From positions 744,001-808,000 of the forward strand of contig CAVRVH010000012.1 of NCBI GenBank assembly GCA_963724665.1: a DNA stretch of 64,000 bases, written 5' to 3'. This DNA is from DASUPK01 sp963724665 (GTDB taxonomy: Bacteria > Actinomycetota > Thermoleophilia > Solirubrobacterales > 70-9). How positions within the stretch are numbered: the stretch's first letter is position 1; every line of letters begins with the position of its first letter. The position numbers and the translations under genes are program-made. The notes under the pieces are model-generated. The model had not been told where the DNA came from. It saw only the letters and a list, made by a program, of their open reading frames with translations, and did no database searches. Of the stretch, positions 59,779-64,000 are shown piece by piece.

Positions 59779-60434
59779 CCGACTCCGCATACGAGCAGAC
59801 AGAGCGAACCAGGATCTTCCGCAAGCCGGGCCGCGGGAGCTACGATCGCGAGCTGGTCCACTCGATCCTCGACGAGGCGCTGACCTGCCACGTCGGCTTC
59901 GTCCAGGACGGCCAGCCCTTTGTAGTTCCCACGATCCACGCCCGCGTGGGGGACACCCTCTTCCTGCATGGGGCCCGGGGCAATCGCACGTTCAAGGTGC
60001 TGGGGGACGGGGTTCCCTGCTGCGTGACGGTCACCCTCGTCGACGAGCTCGTCCTCGCGCGGGCCGCGCTCCATCACTCGCTCAACTACCGCTCGGTGAT
60101 GGTTCTGGGCACGGCCCATGAGGTGACGGACCCGGGTGAGAAGGGCGAGGCGCTGCGTGCCGTGGTGGAGCACATCGCCCCGGGGCGGGCCGAGGAGGTC
60201 CGGGGACCGGACGAGACCGACCTGAAGTCGACCAAGGTTCTCTCGATGGAGATCGAGGAGGCTTCGGCAAAGGTCCGTACGGGCCCGCCGGTGGACGAGG
60301 AGAAGGACCTCGACCTGCCCAATTGGGCCGGACAGCTGCCGCTCACGCAGGGCACTGGGGACCCGGTGACCGCGCCGGATCTGGCGGAGGACCTTCCGGT
60401 CCCCAAGAGCGTCAGAGGCTGGGCGCGACCCTAG
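59775..60434 (+). CDS. Pyridoxamine 5'-phosphate oxidase family flavin-binding protein
   Basis: A 219-residue split-barrel flavoprotein, of the kind near FMN-binding NimA/Pdx-like proteins. Motifs are LTCHVGFVQDGQPFVVPTIH, LFLHGARGNRTFKVLGDGV, CCVTVTLVDELVLARAALHH and YRSVMVLGTAHEVTDPGEKG. Its reaction is not known; such proteins reduce nitro groups or handle heme or flavin. ATG 59775 overlaps the M28 stop (ATGA). The stop shares CTAG with the convergent DUF2277 gene. Confidence 0.88.
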   Translation: MTDSAYEQTERTRIFRKPGRGSYDRELVHSILDEALTCHVGFVQDGQPFVVPTIHARVGDTLFLHGARGNRTFKVLGDGVPCCVTVTLVDELVLARAALHHSLNYRSVMVLGTAHEVTDPGEKGEALRAVVEHIAPGRAEEVRGPDETDLKSTKVLSMEIEEASAKVRTGPPVDEEKDLDLPNWAGQLPLTQGTGDPVTAPDLAEDLPVPKSVRGWARP

Positions 60435-60700
60435 GCCGCGAAGCGCTCTTCGTACTTCGCCCGCCGCTTGGCCGCCTCTTCCTCCCGGTTCTTGGGAGGC
60501 GCGTTGGTGACCAGCGAGTCGAGCAGCTTCCGCGTGGAGGCGGCAACCTCTTCGACAGCGCGGTCGAATGCCTCGGCGTTGGCCTGCGACGGCTTGCTCG
60601 ATCCACTCACCTTGCGGACGAACTGAAGCGCCGCGTCGTGAACCTCGTCCTTGGTGGCAGGGGGCTCGAAGTTATGGAGTTGTCTGATGTTTCTGCACAT
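60431..60700 (-). CDS. DUF2277 family protein
   Basis: An 89-residue protein starting MCRNIRQLHNFEPPATKDEV and continuing AALQFVRKVSGSSKPSQANA, the exact pattern of DUF2277. The function of the family is unknown. The conserved start fixes ATG 60700, which has a TACGCT box exactly 6 nt upstream. It is soluble and helical with a basic C-terminus (EEAAKRRAKYEERFAA). Confidence 0.93.
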   Translation of the reverse strand: MCRNIRQLHNFEPPATKDEVHDAALQFVRKVSGSSKPSQANAEAFDRAVEEVAASTRKLLDSLVTNAPPKNREEEAAKRRAKYEERFAA

Positions 60701-60706
60701 GGCCCC

Positions 60707-60712
60707 AGCGTA
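60707..60712 (-). promoter_or_regulatory. -10 box TACGCT for leaderless start of the DUF2277 gene
   Basis: On the minus strand TACGCT is followed by exactly 6 nt (GGGGCC) and ATG 60700. Confidence 0.45.
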
Positions 60713-60774
60713 CCGATGAGTTTCCGGAGTCCGCCGGGTCTCAGTTGACGTACACACCGACTGGGAGGACCCAA

Positions 60775-60888
60775 ATGAGCCCCAACTTCACGCTTCATCA
60801 GAACTACAGCGCCAGCCACGCCCACCGGATGGAGCAGCAGCGCCGCGCCGAGAAGCGGATCAGGATCGCGAAGCTCCGCCGCCGCTAG
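60775..60888 (+). CDS. Small basic protein, 37 aa
   Basis: A 37-residue frame starting MSPNFTLHQNYSASHAHRME and ending in a run of basic residues (EKRIRIAKLRRR). A strong Shine-Dalgarno (GGGAGGA at about 60763-60769) lies 5 nt before ATG 60775, which supports expression. It is rich in Arg, Gln and His, suggesting nucleic-acid binding, but nothing is recognised. It sits between DUF2277 and the DHFR-like gene on the plus strand, 16 nt before the latter. Confidence 0.6.
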   Translation: MSPNFTLHQNYSASHAHRMEQQRRAEKRIRIAKLRRR

Positions 60889-60904
60889 ACCGGCCCAGCG
60901 CCAG

Positions 60905-61462
60905 ATGGCCAAGCTGATCTACTTCGCAATCTGCTCGCTCGACGGCTATGTCGCCGACAAGGACGGCAACTTCAGCTGGGCCAGGCCCGACGACGAGCTG
61001 CACTCCTTCATCAACGACATCGAGCGGCCGATCGGCACCTACCTATTAGGGCGCCGCATGTACGAGACGATGGTCTTCTGGGAGACGGCGGAGGTCACCC
61101 CAGATCAATGCGAGCCGGCCAGCGACTACGCCGGCATCTGGCGAGCCGCTGAGAAAGTCGTCTTTTCGCGAAGCCTCGACCAGGTCTCCAGCGCCAAGAC
61201 GAGAATCGAGCGGGATTTCGATGCCGAGTCGATCCGGCGGCTCAAGGCCGAGGCCGACAGCGACATCAGCATCGGCGGACCGGAGCTGGCCGGAGAGGCG
61301 ATCAGGGCGGGCCTGGTCGACGAGTACCACCTCTGGATCAACCCGATCGTCGTGGGCGGCGGCAACGCGGCGCTGCCGAGCGACGCTCGCGTCGAGCTCG
61401 AGCTGCTCGAGCAACGCCGATTCGACAGCGGCGTGATCCACCTGCACTACCGCGCCCGCTGA
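60905..61462 (+). CDS. Dihydrofolate reductase family protein (RibD C-terminal domain-like)
   Basis: A 185-residue single-domain reductase. LIYFAICSLDGYVADKDGNF is the first strand with the substrate loop, TYLLGRRMYETMVFWE the cofactor loop, and SDISIGGPELAGEAIRAGLV with DEYHLWINPIVVGGGN the C-terminal region. These match the YyaP/RibD-C type of DHFR fold, which uses NADPH; true folate activity is unlikely. The natural substrate is unknown. ATG 60905 is the only suitable start. Confidence 0.9.
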   Translation: MAKLIYFAICSLDGYVADKDGNFSWARPDDELHSFINDIERPIGTYLLGRRMYETMVFWETAEVTPDQCEPASDYAGIWRAAEKVVFSRSLDQVSSAKTRIERDFDAESIRRLKAEADSDISIGGPELAGEAIRAGLVDEYHLWINPIVVGGGNAALPSDARVELELLEQRRFDSGVIHLHYRAR

Positions 61463-61475
61463 GTGGGCGCTCGCC

Positions 61476-63146
61476 CTAAACGGCGCGGTGGCGGTCGATG
61501 ATCCGCAAGAAGTCAGTGCCGGCGGGCAGGGTCCCGAACGCGTGGCCCCAGTCGCCCTCGAGCCGGGAGGCTATGAACGCCTCCGCGACGGCTTCGTCGC
61601 CGAACCGCACCAGCACGGAGCCCTGCAGGGCCAAGGCCATCCGCTCGACCAGCGAGCGTGCCCGGGCCTCGAGCGTGGTCGGATCGGACTGCAGATCCTC
61701 GCGCAGCTTGGCGGCGAAGCGGTCGAGCCGCGGCTCGAGCACCGCCCCTTCGCCGACCTCGTTTGCGAACGCCTCGACCGATTCCGGGTTCTTCACCATC
61801 GCGCGCATCACGTCGAGACACTGCACGTTTCCGGATCCTTCCCAAATCGAGGCGAGGGGAGCCTCGCGATAGAGCCGGGGCATTCCCGACTCCTCCACAT
61901 AGCCGTTGCCGCCCAGGGACTCGAGGCACTCGACGGCGTGCCAGGGGGCGCGCTTGGAGATCCAGTACTTGAGCACGGCGTTGGCGATCCGCTTGAACGC
62001 CTGCGCCTCGTCGTCGCCGGTGAGCGCCTCGTCGTACGCACGAGCGAGCCGGAGCGACGAGATCGTTGCCGCCTCGGACTCGACCGCCAGGTCGGCGAGC
62101 ACGTTCTGCATCAGCGGCTGCTCGACCAGCACCTTGCCGAAGGTGACCCGGTGCGAGGCGTGGTTGATCGCCTGGGCGACCCCGGCCCGCATGCCCGTGG
62201 CGCTTCCGGTCGCGCAGTCGAGCCGGGTGTGGTTGACCATCTCGATGATCGTCCGGACGCCGGCGCCCTCCTCGCCGACGAGGCGGGTCCAGGCCCCGTC
62301 GAACTCGATCTCCGACGAGGCGTTGGAGCGGTTGCCCAGCTTGTCCTTCAATCGCTGCAGGCGGAAGCGGTTGAGCTCGCCATCCGGCAGGCGGCGCGGC
62401 ATCAGGAAGCACGAGACACCGCCCTCGGCCTGCGCGAGCACGAGGAACGCATCGCACTGCGGCGCGGAGAAGAACCACTTGTGGCCGGTGATCTCGTACT
62501 CGGCCCCGGGGCCGCCGCCGTTGATCGGCTTGCCGACCGTGGTGTTGGCGCGGACGTCAGAGCCGCCCTGCTTCTCGGTCATCCCCATGCCGAACAGCGA
62601 GCCCTCCTTCTCGGAGGCGGCGATCTGGCGGGGGTCGTAGACGTCGGAGAGGATCCGCGGCTCCCACTCCTCGGCGAGCTCGGGCTGCTTGCGGAGCGCG
62701 GGAACCACCGAGTAGGTCATGGAGATCGGGCAACCGACCCCGGCCTCGGCCTGGGAGAAGCACATGAAGGCGGCGGCGCGGGCGACGTGCGCGCCCGGCT
62801 GCGGATCGCGCCAGGGCAGGGAATGGAGCTCGTGGGAGATGCCGAGCCGCATCAGCTCGTGCCACGAGGGATGGAACTCGGGGATGTCGACCCGGTTCCC
62901 GTAGCGGTCGTGAGTTCGGAGCTTCGGCGGGTTCTCGTTGGCGAGCCTGCCGAGCTCGATCACGTCGCCGCGCCCGGCGATCTCGCCGACCTCGGAGATC
63001 TTGTCGGTGGCCCAGTCGGCGCCCTCGCGCCGGACAGCCTCCTTCATCACCTCATCCGACTCGAAGACGTTGTAGTCGACGAGCGGCGGGGGCTGGTTCT
63101 CGACTGTGTGGGTGCGTACACCGGTGCGCCTCTCGACCGTTGACAT
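61476..63146 (-). CDS. Acyl-CoA dehydrogenase family protein (AidB-like)
   Basis: A 556-residue flavoprotein, longer than standard ACADs (about 380-400), as in the AidB/isovaleryl branch. TEKQGGSDVRANTT is the FAD/substrate motif, GYVEESGMPRLYREAPLASI and WEGSGNVQCLDVMRA match the C-terminal FAD site and family signature. AidB members are linked to alkylation response or branched-chain acyl-CoA oxidation; the role here is undefined. ATG 63146 follows the TetR stop with no gap. It is the target of the TetR gene upstream. Confidence 0.92.
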   Translation of the reverse strand: MSTVERRTGVRTHTVENQPPPLVDYNVFESDEVMKEAVRREGADWATDKISEVGEIAGRGDVIELGRLANENPPKLRTHDRYGNRVDIPEFHPSWHELMRLGISHELHSLPWRDPQPGAHVARAAAFMCFSQAEAGVGCPISMTYSVVPALRKQPELAEEWEPRILSDVYDPRQIAASEKEGSLFGMGMTEKQGGSDVRANTTVGKPINGGGPGAEYEITGHKWFFSAPQCDAFLVLAQAEGGVSCFLMPRRLPDGELNRFRLQRLKDKLGNRSNASSEIEFDGAWTRLVGEEGAGVRTIIEMVNHTRLDCATGSATGMRAGVAQAINHASHRVTFGKVLVEQPLMQNVLADLAVESEAATISSLRLARAYDEALTGDDEAQAFKRIANAVLKYWISKRAPWHAVECLESLGGNGYVEESGMPRLYREAPLASIWEGSGNVQCLDVMRAMVKNPESVEAFANEVGEGAVLEPRLDRFAAKLREDLQSDPTTLEARARSLVERMALALQGSVLVRFGDEAVAEAFIASRLEGDWGHAFGTLPAGTDFLRIIDRHRAV

Positions 63147-63758
63147 CTAGTGCTCCTCTCCGATTGCGCGAATGCAGAAGTTGATCAGGGAGGCGATCAG
63201 CGCGTCGGGGTCGCCTCCGTTCGTTGTGGGGGACAGGGGGCCGATCATCGTCTCCCCGATCGCCCCGATCAGTGCGGCGGCGGTCGCGTCGACGTCCTGC
63301 TCGGGCAGATCGCCGGCGGCGATCCCCTCGGAGATGACGTCGGCCATCAGGTCCCGGTAGCTGTGGCGAAACTGCAGGCGCTCGGCCTCGACTGCCGGAT
63401 CCACCGGCTCCGCAAGCAGAGCCCAGGCAAGACGCTTGCCGCGGAGCGCCCTGCGGGCGAAGACCTCGATGCCGGCGGCGATTCGCTCGGGGGCGGGACC
63501 GCTGGTCTCGTGGATGGCTGCGCTCATCGCATCGACCTCATGCTGCGAGGCCTCCCGGAATACCTCGGCGAACAGATCGGACTTGGAGGGGAAGTGGCGG
63601 TAGACGGTGCCGACGGCCACTCCCGCTCGATCTGCCACGGCGGCGACCTGGGCGGCGACGTATCCACCCTCCGCAATCAACTCGCGGGCCGCGGTGACGA
63701 TTCGCTCTCGGGTCTCCGCCCGGCGCGCCTCGGTTCGCTCGGTGGTCCGATAGGCCAC
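63147..63758 (-). CDS. TetR family transcriptional regulator
   Basis: A 203-residue repressor. The helix-turn-helix is RIVTAARELIAEGGYVAAQV, then AAVADRAGVAVGTVYRHFPS, a textbook TetR N-domain (about 20-65). The C-terminal domain gives no inducer clue. It abuts the acyl-CoA dehydrogenase gene, and an 18-bp perfect palindrome overlaps its promoter, so it likely represses itself and that gene. GTG 63758 is the start. Confidence 0.93.
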   Translation of the reverse strand: MAYRTTERTEARRAETRERIVTAARELIAEGGYVAAQVAAVADRAGVAVGTVYRHFPSKSDLFAEVFREASQHEVDAMSAAIHETSGPAPERIAAGIEVFARRALRGKRLAWALLAEPVDPAVEAERLQFRHSYRDLMADVISEGIAAGDLPEQDVDATAAALIGAIGETMIGPLSPTTNGGDPDALIASLINFCIRAIGEEH

Positions 63759-63764
63759 GGAAGA

Positions 63765-63782
63765 AGTGAATCACGATTCACT
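63765..63782. promoter_or_regulatory. TetR operator, perfect 18-bp palindrome
   Basis: AGTGAATC-AC-GATTCACT has 8-bp perfect arms with a 2-bp centre. It lies 6 nt upstream of the tetR GTG and overlaps the -10 box, a normal position for autorepression. Confidence 0.7.
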
Positions 63783-63793
63783 CTTTGCGTCAA
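63765..63793 (-). promoter_or_regulatory. Promoter of the TetR–acyl-CoA dehydrogenase operon
   Basis: On the minus strand -35 TTGACG (63793-63788), 17-nt spacer, -10 TTCACT (63770-63765), then 6 nt to GTG 63758. The palindromic operator covers the spacer and -10. Confidence 0.6.
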
Positions 63794-63807
63794 CCCAGGG
63801 GCGTGAG

Positions 63808-63813
63808 TAGGAT
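63808..63813 (+). promoter_or_regulatory. -10 box TAGGAT for leaderless start at 63820
   Basis: TAGGAT followed by exactly 6 nt (CGGCCC) and GTG 63820. Confidence 0.5.
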
Positions 63814-63819
63814 CGGCCC

Positions 63820-64000
63820 GTGGCGGACGTGGTGGAAACTCTCGGCGGCGTCCCCCTCTTCCAGGGGGTGAAGCCCAAGGAGCTCAAGAAGCTCGCGAAT
63901 CGCATGCAGGTGCGCGGCTTCGGCGAGGGGGAGACGATCACCACCGAGGGGAAGAGCGGGATCGGCTTCTTCGTGATCGAGGACGGCAACGCGACCGTCA
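63820..64000 (+). CDS. Cyclic nucleotide-binding (CRP-like) domain protein, 3' truncated by window
   Basis: The first 60 residues of a protein starting VADVVETLGGVPLFQGVKPK, then ELKKLANRMQVRGFGEGETI and a following GKSGIGFFVIEDGNATV. This is the beginning of a cNMP-binding beta-barrel as in CRP/FNR regulators or cyclic-nucleotide-gated proteins. The rest lies outside the window, so whether an output helix-turn-helix follows is unknown. GTG 63820 has a TAGGAT box 6 nt upstream. It is divergent from the TetR operon. Confidence 0.8.
   Translation, partial: MADVVETLGGVPLFQGVKPKELKKLANRMQVRGFGEGETITTEGKSGIGFFVIEDGNATV

Noticed and set aside
61488..63143. A 551-codon plus-strand frame antisense to the acyl-CoA dehydrogenase
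   Set aside because: Same reason: shadow of a real gene with high GC at third positions.

Overview
The window is high-GC DNA (roughly two-thirds G+C by eye) that looks like a chromosome segment of an actinobacterium, most likely class Thermoleophilia (Solirubrobacterales-like). The evidence is indirect: Ser/Thr kinase–AAA–class III cyclase fusions, ECF sigma factors with zinc anti-sigma or DGPF partners, dnaX-ybaB-recR followed by lysC and asd, a succinate dehydrogenase with a heterodisulfide-reductase-like subunit, secreted proteins carrying Lys/Cys tracts, and many starts that appear leaderless (a TANNNT box 6-7 nt before ATG/GTG). No phage, IS element, CRISPR array or rRNA operon was seen. 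The window is mostly housekeeping and envelope genes with a few accessory islands.

Layout. 0-9.5 kb: a truncated GNAT acetyltransferase, a giant signalling kinase/ATPase/cyclase, a methyltransferase, an NlpC/P60-like hydrolase, a large polytopic membrane protein with a 28-aa membrane microprotein, and a universal stress protein. 9.5-20.7 kb: a subtilase, tadA, a phosphotriesterase-like lactonase, two tRNA-Ser genes in opposite orientation, an HAD acid phosphatase, YtoQ, a second stress protein, an ABC exporter, a GGDEF protein, a PfkB kinase and an SDR. 20.7-30 kb: a zinc alcohol dehydrogenase, a GST, YqgE, an ECF sigma/anti-sigma pair, carbonic anhydrase, a kelch protein, a broken FKBP, and an operon of TetR, a secreted protein and a sulfatase; then tRNA-Val. 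30-38 kb: an MMPL transporter, pdxH, ECF42 sigma with its DGPF partner, a GT1 glycosyltransferase, a lone GspE/PilB ATPase and a long SRP RNA.

38-50.7 kb: TfoX-N, dnaX-ybaB-recR, two paralogous secreted Lys/Cys-tract proteins, DUF6458, an MMPL transporter, a PadR-controlled region with an ABC exporter, then lysC and asd separated by a truncated surface-protein tail. Many reading-frame disruptions lie between 40.0 and 46.3 kb (dnaX, the second Lys/Cys protein, MMPL, ABC permease), plus one in FKBP at 25.9 kb. Since dnaX is essential, sequence or assembly error is at least as likely as gene decay. 50.7-64 kb: a Na+/H+ antiporter, a SHOCT membrane protein, sdhA-sdhB-sdhE-like, a site-2 protease with CBS domains, an M28 peptidase, a PPOX-like flavoprotein, DUF2277, a DHFR-like reductase, an acyl-CoA dehydrogenase with its TetR regulator, and the start of a cyclic-nucleotide-binding protein.

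Working together: lysC and asd catalyse steps 1 and 2 of the aspartate pathway. dnaX and recR serve replication and repair. sdhA/B/E form the succinate:quinone oxidoreductase. The two TetR operons and the PadR locus each show a plausible promoter or operator next to the regulator gene. Convergent pairs are packed very tightly: four pairs share the tetramer CTAG as both stop codons.
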